DNA of 64,000 nt from Haloferax marisrubri. Lineage in GTDB: Archaea > Halobacteriota > Halobacteria > Halobacteriales > Haloferacaceae. Of the stretch, positions 17,059 through 25,090 are shown in pieces (position 1 is the first letter of the stretch; the number at the start of each line of letters is the position of its first letter). The stretch covers positions 1-64,000 of the forward strand of contig NZ_LOPW02000018.1 in NCBI RefSeq assembly GCF_001469875.2. Reading direction: 5' to 3'. The notes beneath the pieces were generated by a model. The model worked only from the letters and a program-made list of their open reading frames with translations. It did no database searches and had not been told where the DNA came from. The position numbers were made by a program, and so were the translations under genes.

Positions 17059-17912
17059 CGGCCGTCACCCGGTTGGGAAGACCCGTCGGTCGAGTGTGAG
17101 GACGCGGCCGAGGTTGCAGTCGCGGTCGAATCGCCGGACGGAGCCAGTTCGTACGCCTCGTCGAAGAACGCGACCTCCAGTTCGACCGTGCGGCGGAACA
17201 ACTGTTCGAGCCGCCGTTGTCGGCGCGGTGACGCGGCCGCGCCCTCGCGGTCGAGTTCGGTCCGGAGCCACTCGACGAACGCCGCGAAGTCGTCGATTGC
17301 GTGGAGGTCTATCCACTCGGAGAGGTAGAACCGCGAGGGCGATTCGCCGGGATGGGTACCGGCGTCGGCCGCGTCGGTCGCCCACGACAGGTAGACCCAC
17401 TCGGCAGGGACGAGTACCGCCAGCGTCTCCGCGTACCCGCCCTGCCCCGCGGCGCGTTCGAGGAGGTCGATGAAGGCGCGCGTCGTCGGCGTCGTCTTCG
17501 GGTCCGAGTAGACGGACTGGGGCACGTCGAGCGCGTCGAACGCCCGCAGGAAGTAGTCGTCCTCGTCGTCGGTCAGGACGCCGAGGAACGAGACGAGTTC
17601 CGACTTCGACTCCATGGTCGGCGCGGTGCCGACGGCGTGGCCGAAGACGCCGACGAGCGTCTCCACGAAGGCGTAGTCCTGCACGAGATACTGCCTGAAC
17701 ACGTCGTCTGCGAGTTCGTCGGCGGCGAGTTCTCGCGTCAGTCGGTGAGCGGTCGCGTCGTCCCACGAGTCGCCCGCGCGCTCGCGGAGCCAGTCGGTAA
17801 AGCGCGGGTCCGACCGCGACGCGGCGAACTCGTCGTACGTCTCGGGGGTCGATGAGTCCGCGTCGGGTGAGTCGGGCGAACCAATCGAGTCTGACTGGTC
17901 GGCGTCGGTCAT
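17052..17912 (-). CDS. TenA-family protein without the catalytic cysteine (TenA_E-like)
   Basis: This 286-residue protein has a TenA/thiaminase II helical domain at about residues 35-250 with extra acidic, Ser/Thr-rich tails at both ends. QDYAFVETLVGVFGHAV matches the first active-site helix. At the position of the thiaminase cysteine it has LVPAEWVYLSW, so the nucleophile is missing, as in the TenA_E group. TenA_E enzymes in plants act on amino-HMP or formylamino-HMP in thiamine-breakdown salvage. The ATG at 17912 overlaps the stop of the cysteine-containing paralogue as ATGA, giving coupled translation. Together the two TenA proteins would deliver hydroxymethylpyrimidine for thiamine re-synthesis. 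Confidence 0.85.
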   Translation of the reverse strand: MTDADQSDSIGSPDSPDADSSTPETYDEFAASRSDPRFTDWLRERAGDSWDDATAHRLTRELAADELADDVFRQYLVQDYAFVETLVGVFGHAVGTAPTMESKSELVSFLGVLTDDEDDYFLRAFDALDVPQSVYSDPKTTPTTRAFIDLLERAAGQGGYAETLAVLVPAEWVYLSWATDAADAGTHPGESPSRFYLSEWIDLHAIDDFAAFVEWLRTELDREGAAASPRRQRRLEQLFRRTVELEVAFFDEAYELAPSGDSTATATSAASSHSTDGSSQPGDGRW

Positions 17913-18574
17913 AGCGGCCACTCCTCCCGCCGCCACGCGGCGTCCCAAAACAGGTACTCGTACTGCGCCGACGTGCGGAACAGGTCGCGGTAGCGCTCGC
18001 GGTCCGACTCGGTCGCGCTCGCGGCCACGTCGTCCATGAGCGCCTTACACCAGTCGGTGAGTTCGGTGAACTCGTCGCCGGCGTACATCTCGACCCACGC
18101 GGCGTACTGGTCGTGATCCGGGGTTCCCGCGTCGGCGAGTCGGAGACCGGTCTCGTTGAACCCCCACATACACGGGAGGAGGGCGGCGACGATGTCGCCG
18201 AACGAGCCGAGCGTCGCGGTGCGAACGAGGAAGTCCGTGTAGGCCCGGGTCGTCGGTGACGGCGTCGTCGCTTCGAGTTCGTCGGGCTCGATGCCGAACT
18301 CGGCGGCGTAACTTCGGTGGAGGTCCATCTCCTCGTTGACAGTCGATTCGAGGAGGCTCGCGAACGTCCCCATCGAGTCGAGCGTCGGAGCCTTCGCGGC
18401 CCCGAGCGCGAAGAGGCGGCTGTACTCGACGAGGTAGACGTAGTCCTGCCGCACCCAGTAGCGGAACGGCTCCTCGTCGAGGCTCCCCTCCCCGAGTCGG
18501 ACGACCATCGGATGGTCGAGGATGGCCGACCAGAACTCGTCGGCCTCGTCGCGAATCGTGTCTGTGAACGCCAT
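17909..18574 (-). CDS. tenA: TenA-type thiaminase II / aminopyrimidine aminohydrolase
   Basis: This 221-residue protein has the full TenA length. Residues align with the Bacillus subtilis active site at nearly identical numbering: D44 and Y47 in WVRQDYVYLVEYSRL, Y112 in RAYTDFL, C135 in LLPCMWGF, and a Glu near 206 in YEYLFW. F139 replaces the usual second tyrosine. The family hydrolyses aminomethyl-pyrimidine breakdown products of thiamine to hydroxymethylpyrimidine in the cytoplasm. It is first in a leftward operon with a cysteine-less TenA paralogue (ATGA overlap) and an SSS transporter, which makes a thiamine-salvage module convincing. Confidence 0.92.
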   Translation of the reverse strand: MAFTDTIRDEADEFWSAILDHPMVVRLGEGSLDEEPFRYWVRQDYVYLVEYSRLFALGAAKAPTLDSMGTFASLLESTVNEEMDLHRSYAAEFGIEPDELEATTPSPTTRAYTDFLVRTATLGSFGDIVAALLPCMWGFNETGLRLADAGTPDHDQYAAWVEMYAGDEFTELTDWCKALMDDVAASATESDRERYRDLFRTSAQYEYLFWDAAWRREEWPL

Positions 18575-18847
18575 GGCGAGTAATCGAAGAAGACGCTGAA
18601 AAGAATTATGATAGGGTGGTATTCATTAGTTATTCACGCGGGAGAGCGGGTGTCTCGGGCCATCGTATCGGCTTTGTTCGGCGGGTTCGCCATTCGGTTC
18701 GGCTGTTGTCAAGTCCGGATTGTTGGCCAGTTTCGACTGTTTCCGGCCACCGGTGGGTTAGTCGCCCGATTGTCCAGTTGTCCGGTGATTAACGGGGGTA
18801 AACGACCCCGGTAGTTTAACACAGATGAGTGTCAACAAATTCACAAG

Positions 18848-19414
18848 ATGTCGCACGTGAACGCCGTCGGGTCCATCGAGATTCAGAACGTCGTCGCTTC
18901 AACGGAAGTCCCGGTCGAACTCGACCTCGAACGACTCTCGCTCGACATGAACGGGACCGATTACGACCCCGAGAACTTCCCCGGACTCGTGTATCGAACC
19001 CGAGACCCGAAGTCGGCGTGTCTCGTCTTCCGGTCGGGAAAAGTCGTCTGTACCGGCGCGGACAGCGTCGGCGACGTGAGTACGGCCATCGAAACGCTGT
19101 TCGACGAGTTCACCGAACTCGGGATACCGATTCCCGACGACCCGGACATCACCGTCCAAAACATCGTTTCGAGCGCCGACCTCGGGGCGGCGCTCAACCT
19201 GAACGCGCTCGCTATCGGCCTCGGTCTCGAAGCCGTCGAGTACGAACCCGAGCAGTTCCCCGGACTCGTCTACCGCCTCGACGAACCGAGCGTCGTCGTC
19301 CTCATGTTCGGCAGCGGAAAAATCGTGATTACAGGAGCGAAGCGGATTGCCGACGCCGAAGCGGCGCTCGAAGTCGTCGACGAGGACGTTCGCGAACTCG
19401 GACTGCTCGGGTGA
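18848..19414 (+). CDS. tbp: TATA-box binding protein
   Basis: This 188-residue protein is a TBP with the usual two direct repeats of about 90 residues. Repeat one has IEIQNVVAS and FPGLVYRT; repeat two has ITVQNIVSS and FPGLVYRL, each followed by the conserved FxSGKxVxTGA strand (FRSGKVVCTGA, FGSGKIVITGA). It should bind promoter TATA elements with TFB. Haloarchaea carry several TBP and TFB genes, some on secondary replicons, allowing alternative transcription programmes. It lies immediately left of the replication origin. Position 1 starts MSHVNAVGSIEIQN, a short N terminus typical of archaeal TBPs. Confidence 0.97.
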   Translation: MSHVNAVGSIEIQNVVASTEVPVELDLERLSLDMNGTDYDPENFPGLVYRTRDPKSACLVFRSGKVVCTGADSVGDVSTAIETLFDEFTELGIPIPDDPDITVQNIVSSADLGAALNLNALAIGLGLEAVEYEPEQFPGLVYRLDEPSVVVLMFGSGKIVITGAKRIADAEAALEVVDEDVRELGLLG

Positions 19415-19524
19415 GCACTCGGCAGGTACTCGGTGGTCGTTGAGAGACGGGGTGGCGTACTGACGTGTTGACGTGGCTGGGAAGACGGTAAACCGGAGGC
19501 CGATTCCGTCTCCTTTAGTCTCTG

Positions 19525-19590
19525 ATTCGTTGTTTGTGGTTGTGTTGTTGTATTGTTATGTTATCGTGTTATTGTATTGTTGTGTTGAGT
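19525..19590. other. T/G-rich low-complexity tract, candidate unwinding element
   Basis: The top strand here is almost purely T and G, with repeated variants of TTGTATTGTT and TGTTATTGTATTG. It contains few C residues while the surrounding DNA is GC-rich. Strong strand asymmetry and low melting stability are typical of duplex unwinding elements. Its location about 200 bp left of the first ORB repeat is compatible with, but does not prove, that role. Confidence 0.5.
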
Positions 19591-19596
19591 GAGAGA

Positions 19597-19617
19597 ACTA
19601 GTAGTTTAGCTACTAGT
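19597..19617. repeat. Inverted repeat next to the T/G-rich tract
   Basis: Perfect 8-bp arms ACTAGTAG and CTACTAGT are separated by TTTAG. The element directly follows the low-complexity tract at the origin. It could be a protein-binding dyad or a small hairpin. Confidence 0.55.
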
Positions 19618-19782
19618 GATAGTTTGGTGTGTCAGTCGGGAGAACGGCATCACGTCGTTCGATGCGTGTCGAGATGTTGAGGTGCCGAGGTGTCGAATTG
19701 CTGATGTGTCGGAGTGTGGTGGCTGTTCTTCGAGAGGCGGGTGTTGTTCACAATTCGTCCGTCTTCGCTCGGGAGGACACAC

Positions 19783-19854
19783 ACACCCCCCTCGCGTTTG
19801 TAACGGCTACGCCAGTCCCTAGGGGAATTCGACACACCCCCCTCGCGTTTGTAA
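19783..19854 (-). repeat. ORB-like repeats, left pair (minus orientation)
   Basis: Two copies at 19783-19803 and 19834-19854 share a 21-base sequence whose minus-strand reading starts TTACAAACGCGAGGGG and continues GGTGT. They are oriented opposite to the copies on the right. The core TTACAAACGCGAGG is the same as in the right cluster. Inverted ORB pairs around an origin are the normal haloarchaeal arrangement for Orc1/Cdc6 binding. Confidence 0.88.
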
Positions 19855-19916
19855 ATCTAGGGGCAAAACCAACCGACAACACCCTGCTCTCCGACCCACC
19901 CCCACACCGATTCGCG

Positions 19917-20216
19917 TTACATTCGCGAGGGTGGTGTGTCTGCACCGCCGCTCCCACCACTCGACGTTACAAACGCGACGGTACTCCCCCGCTCGATTAC
20001 AAACGCGAGGGTGGTCTCTCGGAGACCGAGTTACAAACGCGAGTGTACCCCCACCGACCCCATCTTCCTCGTGACCGTTTCGGCCGTTACAAACGCGAGG
20101 GTGGTGTCTGACGGTCTTACTTGCGCGATGCTACTCGTTGATCGTCGAATCCAAAACCGGGTCCGAAGTACCGTTCAAACGGCCGTATTTGTCGCTGTTA
20201 CAAACGCGAGTCCACC
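19917..20216 (+). repeat. ORB-like repeats, right cluster (plus orientation)
   Basis: Copies of TTACAAACGCGAGGGTGGT lie at 19997-20015 and 20087-20105 (perfect). Variants are at 19967-19985, 20031-20049 and 20198-20216. Degenerate copies are at 19917-19937 (TTACATTCGCGAGGGTGGTGT minus the last base is close to consensus) and near 20117. All share orientation toward orc1/cdc6. Spacing is irregular (about 30-110 bp). The last copy is 40 bp before the initiator start, so autoregulation of orc by Orc binding is plausible. Confidence 0.9.
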
Positions 20217-20222
20217 CCTTCA

Positions 20223-20230
20223 CCTTTATT
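20223..20230 (+). promoter_or_regulatory. TATA-like element of orc1/cdc6
   Basis: CTTTATTA lies about 28-35 bases before the ATG at 20258, the spacing expected for a leaderless haloarchaeal transcript. The nearest ORB repeat ends 6 bases upstream of it, where bound Orc1/Cdc6 could block TBP. Confidence 0.6.
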
Positions 20231-20257
20231 AGGGGTGAGTATGAATACCGAACTCAC

Positions 20258-21490
20258 ATGACATCGGACGAGAGCGAGGGTGGGACTCGCGACCCGTTGT
20301 TCCGCTACGACCAGCCCATCTTCGCGAACGAGGATATCCTCAAAATCTCTCATCTCCCCGGTCCCGACAAGATTGTCGGCCGCGACGAGCACATGTCGAA
20401 AGTCGCACAGGCGCTCAACCCCGCCATCTTCGGACGCGAACCGACCCATCTGTTCATCTTCGGGAAGACGGGGTCGGGCAAGACGCTCACCGCCCGCCTC
20501 GTGAGCGAGCGACTCCAACACGAGGCGGTCCGCGAGGACGTCGACGTCCGAATCGCCGTCATCGACTGCGGCGAACAGCACACCGAGGCGTCGGTCATCA
20601 AGACGCTCGCCTCGCAGGTCAACGACCCGTCGAAAAGCGGGATGACGATTCCCGAGCGCGGGCTGTCGACCGGCGACTACTACAACCGACTGTGGCAGGT
20701 GCTCGACACCTGCTCCGACGTCACCATCGTCATCCTCGACGAGATCGACATGCTCCGCGACGACGAGGTGCTTCGGAAACTCTCGCGCGCGGGCGAGAAT
20801 CAAAAGATAGTGGACTCGCGTATCGGCATCATCGGCATCTCGAACAAGATCGACTACCCCGAGGAACTCACGGAGCGCGTCAAATCGAGTTTCGCCCACG
20901 ACGAACTCGTCTTCCCGTCCTACGACGCGAATCAGCTCCGCGAAATCCTCGAAAACCGGAAGGACGCGTTCAAGCCGGGCGTCCTCACCGACGACGTGAT
21001 TCCCCTCGCCAGCGCGCTCGCCGCCCAGGAACACGGCGACGCGCGGAAGGCAATCGACATCCTTCGGAACGCCGGCCGCATCGCGCGCAACGAGAGCGCC
21101 GAGACCGTCACCGACGACCACGTGCGGGCGGCGAAAGAAAAGAGCGAGGCCGACCGCTTCAGCGAACTCCTCGAAGGGACCGCCACGCAGTCGAAGGCCG
21201 TCCTCTACTCGCTCGTGCTCCAGACCGGCGGCCGAAAGACCGCCGAAATCACGACGAACAAGATTTACCGACAGTATCTCACGGTCGCCGACGACCTCGA
21301 CATGGACCAACTCTCCGAGCGCCGCGTGCAGGAACTCCTGCAGGAACTCGACTTCCTCAACGTCATCCAGTCGGAGGTCCGCGGGCGCGGCCGCGGGCAG
21401 GGCGTCCACGGGACCCACCGCCTCCTCGAAGACCCGGACATCGTCAAGCGGGTGCTCCTCCGGGACAGCCGTATCTCCACGCTCGAATAG
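20258..21490 (+). CDS. orc: Orc1/Cdc6 replication initiator
   Basis: This 410-residue AAA+ protein has Walker A GKTGSGKT (residues 69-76), Walker B VILDEIDML (158-166), a sensor-1 region IGIIGISNK, and the ORB-binding winged helix from about residue 320 (KAVLYSLVLQTGGRKTAEI onward). It binds ORB repeats next to its own gene and recruits MCM at the origin. The ATG at 20258 (MTSDESEGG) is chosen because upstream in-frame codons run through the last ORB copy and the TATA-like element. On H. volcanii pHV3 an orc gene marks the start of the replicon, and the gene order here agrees with that from memory. Confidence 0.97.
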   Translation: MTSDESEGGTRDPLFRYDQPIFANEDILKISHLPGPDKIVGRDEHMSKVAQALNPAIFGREPTHLFIFGKTGSGKTLTARLVSERLQHEAVREDVDVRIAVIDCGEQHTEASVIKTLASQVNDPSKSGMTIPERGLSTGDYYNRLWQVLDTCSDVTIVILDEIDMLRDDEVLRKLSRAGENQKIVDSRIGIIGISNKIDYPEELTERVKSSFAHDELVFPSYDANQLREILENRKDAFKPGVLTDDVIPLASALAAQEHGDARKAIDILRNAGRIARNESAETVTDDHVRAAKEKSEADRFSELLEGTATQSKAVLYSLVLQTGGRKTAEITTNKIYRQYLTVADDLDMDQLSERRVQELLQELDFLNVIQSEVRGRGRGQGVHGTHRLLEDPDIVKRVLLRDSRISTLE

Positions 21491-21612
21491 CGGCGCGCGA
21501 CACGCGACGCGCACGTTCGTACGAATCCTTCGACGCCTGCGCCCGCGTCGGAAAAAAGCTACCGCACGAACCCTTAACACACGTCCGTCTCTGTCGATAG
21601 ACGACCGAAACC

Positions 21613-22770
21613 ATGGACGAGGAGTTACTCTCGTTGCTCACGAGTCTCGTCGAAATCGAGACCGAGAACCCACCGGGAGACGAGGCGGCGGCGGCGAACT
21701 TCGTGTACGACTGGCTCGAATCCCGAGGCGTCTCGGCGACGCTCATCGAGGAACCGTTCCCCGACCGACCGCAGGTCGCGGCGCGCGTCGGCGACGGCGA
21801 GCCCTCGGTCGTGCTCAACGGCCATCTCGACGTGGTCCCGGCGGGCGACCGTGACAAGTGGACGCATCCGCCGTACGAACCGACCGTCAGAGACGGCAGA
21901 CTGTACGGCCGCGGGAGCGCGGACATGAAGTGCGGCGTCGCTCTCGCGATGCTCGCGACGGTCGAGTTCGCCGACGCGTTCGATTCCGAGGCCCTCGACG
22001 GCTCGGTCGTGTTCCACGCCGCCGTCGGCGAGGAGACGGCCGAACCGGGAACGAAGACGCTCCTCGAACGCGGCTACGACGGTGAGTACGGCGTCGTGCT
22101 CGAACCGACGGCGCTGCGGACCGCGACGAGCGCGAAGGGGCTCGGATGGTACGAGATTTCCGTCGGCGGCGACCCGTCGCACGCGAGCCGGCCCGACGAG
22201 GGGGACAACGCGATTGGGAACGCCCGGCCCGTTCTCGACGCGCTCGAAGCGTACGACGAGGAGATTCGAGCGCGCTCGGACTCGCTCGTCGGCCGCCCGA
22301 CTGCGACAGTCACGCGGTTCGAGGCGGGGACGAAGGAGAACGTCGTCCCGGAGAGCGCGACGATAACGGTCGACCGGCGGTTCGTTCCCGCGGAGTCCGT
22401 CGAGGAGGTCGACGCCGAAATCGACGCACTACTCTCCGACGTCGCGGCCGAACACGACCTGCGCGTCGAGTGGACGCGAACGCGGGTCTACGAGTCCGCG
22501 GCGGTTCCGACCGACAGCGACATCGCGACGCGCTTTCGGGACGCGGCCGCCGAGCAGGCGGATATCGACCCCGAACCGTGGGGTATCCGGGCGGCGACCG
22601 ACGTTCGGAACCTCGTCAACGACGCCGGGATGGACGCGATTACGTGGGGGCCGGGGTCGATGGCGCAGGCCCACGCCTACGACGAGTACATCGAACTATC
22701 GGAGGTCGAAGCCGGGTACGACATCCTCCGCACGGCGCTCCGCGGGCTGTTCGAAGCCGGCGGGAACTGA
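21613..22770 (+). CDS. M20-family metallopeptidase / deacylase (ArgE/DapE-like)
   Basis: This 385-residue cytoplasmic enzyme is a di-zinc M20 hydrolase. Metal and catalytic motifs are in order: NGHLDVVPAGD (zinc His and catalytic Asp), GRGSADMKCG (bridging Asp), GEETAEPGT (general base Glu and zinc Glu), a Glu in VVLEPTA, and the distal zinc His in MAQAHAYDEYI. The middle section is the usual dimerisation/lid domain with GGDPSHASRPDEGDNAI. Family members remove acyl groups or cleave dipeptides (acetylornithine, succinyl-diaminopimelate, carnosine and others). Substrate is not evident. It follows orc by 122 bp and has its own start region. Confidence 0.9.
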   Translation: MDEELLSLLTSLVEIETENPPGDEAAAANFVYDWLESRGVSATLIEEPFPDRPQVAARVGDGEPSVVLNGHLDVVPAGDRDKWTHPPYEPTVRDGRLYGRGSADMKCGVALAMLATVEFADAFDSEALDGSVVFHAAVGEETAEPGTKTLLERGYDGEYGVVLEPTALRTATSAKGLGWYEISVGGDPSHASRPDEGDNAIGNARPVLDALEAYDEEIRARSDSLVGRPTATVTRFEAGTKENVVPESATITVDRRFVPAESVEEVDAEIDALLSDVAAEHDLRVEWTRTRVYESAAVPTDSDIATRFRDAAAEQADIDPEPWGIRAATDVRNLVNDAGMDAITWGPGSMAQAHAYDEYIELSEVEAGYDILRTALRGLFEAGGN

Positions 22771-22824
22771 GCACTCGCCCGTCGGACGGGCGGCCCGAAA
22801 AAAAGCGGCTGACGGCGACGCCGG

Positions 22825-23244
22825 TTATTCGACGAGTTCTTCGAACCGCTCGACCGCGGCACTCGCGACCGCCATGTCTTCGGACACCTCGCCGCCGCTG
22901 ACGCCGACGGTCCCGACGATTTCGCCGTCGACTTCGAGGGGATAGCCGCCGCCGAAGACGACGAGTCGGTTCTCGTCCGTCGTCTGGAGACCCCAGAGCG
23001 ACTCGCCGGGCTCGGTCGCCTCGGCGAGTTCGTGCGTGGGTGTTTTGAGCGCGGCCGCCGTGTACGCCTTGTTCCGAGAGATGTCGACGCTCGCGAGCCA
23101 CGCGTCGTCCATTCGGTGCTGTGCGATGAGGTTACCCTCCGGGTTCGCGACCGTAATCACCATTCGCAGCCCCATCGACTCGGCCTCCGCTTCGGCCGCT
23201 TCGATGAGTACCTTCGCCGTCTCGAGATTGATTGCATCGGACAT
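22825..23244 (-). CDS. GlcG/HbpS-family (DUF336) protein
   Basis: This 139-residue protein belongs to the GlcG/HbpS fold: an N-terminal helix (LETAKVLIEAAEAEAESMG), VITVANPEGNLIAQHRMDDAWLASVDIS, a conserved Ala-rich KAYTAAAL helix, and FGGGYPLEVDGEIVGTVGVSGG near the end. Some family members bind or degrade heme; others sit in glycolate, propanediol or amine-degradation loci with unknown roles. No signal peptide is present, so it is cytoplasmic. It lies between the M20 peptidase and the betaine-degradation genes, on the same strand as glyA but with a 226-bp gap. A link to betaine metabolism is possible only by proximity. Confidence 0.85.
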   Translation of the reverse strand: MSDAINLETAKVLIEAAEAEAESMGLRMVITVANPEGNLIAQHRMDDAWLASVDISRNKAYTAAALKTPTHELAEATEPGESLWGLQTTDENRLVVFGGGYPLEVDGEIVGTVGVSGGEVSEDMAVASAAVERFEELVE

Positions 23245-23470
23245 ATCGCTTCGTCGAAACCGGTCTCGACGGTCCTACTTATACGTGCGCCGCGGGTCTC
23301 GGACGGCCTGACGATTTCGCTTCTTTCTCCCGATTTCGGGCGTCTGAGTGACTCTCGAACCACTCGAACGAGAGAACAACAAAAGTAAGAATTTTTATGA
23401 TTCGTGCCGGCCTCTGGCGAGACTCCATCGGGAAGACGTTCGGTTCGAGGCGAACCGACCCGGTGTCCGG

Positions 23471-24718
23471 TCAGTCGTACAGCGGGTACTCGTCGGTCAG
23501 TTCGTCGACCTTCTGGTCGACGAATCCCTTGACCGACTCGTCGTGCGGCGCGTCGACGATTTCGTAGATGAGGTCGGCGACGGTCCGGCAGGCCTCCTCG
23601 TCGAACCCGCGGGTCGTCAACGCGGGCGTGCCGGCGCGAATCCCGCTCGGGTTGAACGCCGAGCGACTCTCGCCGGGGACCGTGTTGGCGTTGAGGACGA
23701 TACCGACCTCTTCGAGGGCCGCTTCCACGTCTTTGCCGGTCGTGTCCGGGTGGGACGGCCGGAGGTCGACGAGGACCAGGTGGGTGTCCGTGCCTCCGGA
23801 GACGAGTTCGAGGCCGCGCTCCTGTAGCCGCTCGCCGAGGGCGGCGGCGTTATCGACGACCTGCGACGCGTACTCCTCGAACTCGGGGGTCAGCGCCTCG
23901 CCGAAGCCGACGGCCTTGCCGGCGACGTTGTGCAGTATCGGTCCGCCTTGGAGTCCGGGGAACACCGCGGAATCGACGTCGTCGGCGTGTTCTTCGTCGC
24001 ACATGATGATGCCGCCGCGACCCGATCGAATCGTCTTGTGGGTCGAACCGGTGACGAAGTCCGCGGTGCCGACGGGAGACGAGTGTTCGCCCGCGGCGAC
24101 GAGGCCCGTGATGTGGGCGATGTCCGCGAGGTGGTACGCGTCGACCGCGTCGGCCGCGGCCTGCACGCGCTCCCACTCGACCTCTCGCGGGTACGCGGAG
24201 TAGCCCGAGATGACGATGTCCGGGTCGAACTCCTCGGCCTTCTCGGCGAGTTGGTCGTAGTCGACGTAGCCGGTCTCGGCGTCGACCTCGTACTGTTCGA
24301 CCTCGTACGTCTTCCCCGCGACGTTCACCGGATGGCCGTGGCTCAGGTGACCGCCGTGGGTCAAATCGAGCGAGAGAATCTTGTCGCCGGGTTCGAGCAC
24401 GGCGAGGAACACGCCCATGTTCGCCTGCGACCCCGAGTGCGGTTGGACGTTGACGTGGTCGGCGCCCCAGAGTTCCTTGGCGCGGTCGATGGCGAGCTGT
24501 TCGACCTCGTCGGCGTACTCGCAGCCGCCGTAGTACCGGCTTCCCGGGTAGCCCTCGGCGTAGTTGTTCGTCAGTTCCGAGCTTTGGGCCTCCATGACCG
24601 CCTCGCTGACGTGGTTCTCGCTCGCTATCATGGCGAGCGTATCGTTCTGCCGCTGGCGTTCGCCCGTCAACGCGTCGGCGACGGCCGGGTCGGTCTCTCG
24701 AACGGTGTCGTAAGGCAT
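23471..24718 (-). CDS. glyA: Serine hydroxymethyltransferase
   Basis: This 415-residue PLP enzyme interconverts glycine plus methylene-folate with serine. Motifs include ASENHVSEAVMEAQ, the LTNNYAEGYPGSRYYGG stretch that binds substrate and cofactor, and VTGSTHKTIRSGRGG with the PLP lysine at residue 228. Length is normal for the family. The ATG at 24718 is preceded by a TATA-like sequence about 25 bases upstream. Its place at the edge of a cluster for betaine, dimethylglycine and sarcosine oxidation, next to a serine/threonine dehydratase, suggests a dedicated catabolic copy. It would consume the glycine and methylene-folate produced there. A housekeeping copy probably exists elsewhere. Confidence 0.95.
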   Translation of the reverse strand: MPYDTVRETDPAVADALTGERQRQNDTLAMIASENHVSEAVMEAQSSELTNNYAEGYPGSRYYGGCEYADEVEQLAIDRAKELWGADHVNVQPHSGSQANMGVFLAVLEPGDKILSLDLTHGGHLSHGHPVNVAGKTYEVEQYEVDAETGYVDYDQLAEKAEEFDPDIVISGYSAYPREVEWERVQAAADAVDAYHLADIAHITGLVAAGEHSSPVGTADFVTGSTHKTIRSGRGGIIMCDEEHADDVDSAVFPGLQGGPILHNVAGKAVGFGEALTPEFEEYASQVVDNAAALGERLQERGLELVSGGTDTHLVLVDLRPSHPDTTGKDVEAALEEVGIVLNANTVPGESRSAFNPSGIRAGTPALTTRGFDEEACRTVADLIYEIVDAPHDESVKGFVDQKVDELTDEYPLYD

Positions 24719-25090
24719 CGTGGGTGCATCTCGACTCTGCGGTATAACGCTTCGCCGACCCCCCGAGACGACGGCGGAACGACACACTAGAACCACAACG
24801 TGACAAGACACGTATGTTCTGTGTTCGGGTCGATACGCGTGGTAAGTGCCGCTTGGATATCTTCGAAAGATAACCCGAACTGGGTTCGCTAACGGCCAAA
24901 ATCGACGTATTATCTGTTCAGTTTCCGCCAAGACGAGCGCCGGCTAGCGATAGCTCTATATTGGAACTTCGTCACGTTTCTCACATACCGTGCTAAGAAC
25001 TATCACAGACTACGGAAAGTCCAGGAATCGAGGGGACACGCGCGTGTCGTCCCGTCGCGCCGTTCGCCCGGTCGCCGAGGTGAGCCGCCG
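24719..25090. other. Divergent glyA / dehydratase promoter region, no gene
   Basis: These 372 bases hold no convincing gene. On the minus strand a GTTATA-type box at about 24742-24747 fits a leaderless glyA transcript. Toward the dehydratase there is a perfect 14-bp palindrome at 25035-25048. A short AACCC-N5-GGGTT inverted repeat occurs near 24871. One 19-codon frame at about 24813-24872 is too short to support as a gene. Confidence 0.55.
25035..25048. promoter_or_regulatory. Perfect 14-bp palindrome before the serine/threonine dehydratase
   Basis: GACACGCGCGTGTC lies 42 bases before the ATG of the dehydratase gene and in the shared glyA/dehydratase promoter region. A dyad of this size is a fair operator candidate for a dimeric HTH regulator. 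Binding is not shown. Confidence 0.4.

Larger units (their letters stand above)
19415..20257. other. Replication origin region (gene-free)
   Basis: These 843 bases between tbp and orc1/cdc6 hold no credible gene. They contain a T/G-rich low-complexity tract at about 19525-19590, an inverted repeat at 19597-19617, and an array of ORB-like repeats from 19783 to 20216, ending at the promoter of the initiator gene. Haloarchaeal origins typically consist of an orc1/cdc6 gene beside ORB repeats and an easily unwound element. The T/G-rich tract is the best candidate for unwinding but lies outside the repeats rather than between them. I infer this is the origin of the replicon. Confidence 0.85.

Noticed and set aside
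18575-18847. Possible riboswitch before the thiamine-salvage operon
   Set aside because: I looked for the conserved TPP-riboswitch elements upstream of the TenA gene and could not identify them. The promoter region between tenA and tbp shows only ordinary sequence.
24812-24871. Tiny frame (19 codons) in the glyA/dehydratase gap
   Set aside because: It is too short and has no haloarchaeal acidic or hydrophobic character, so it is not called a gene.
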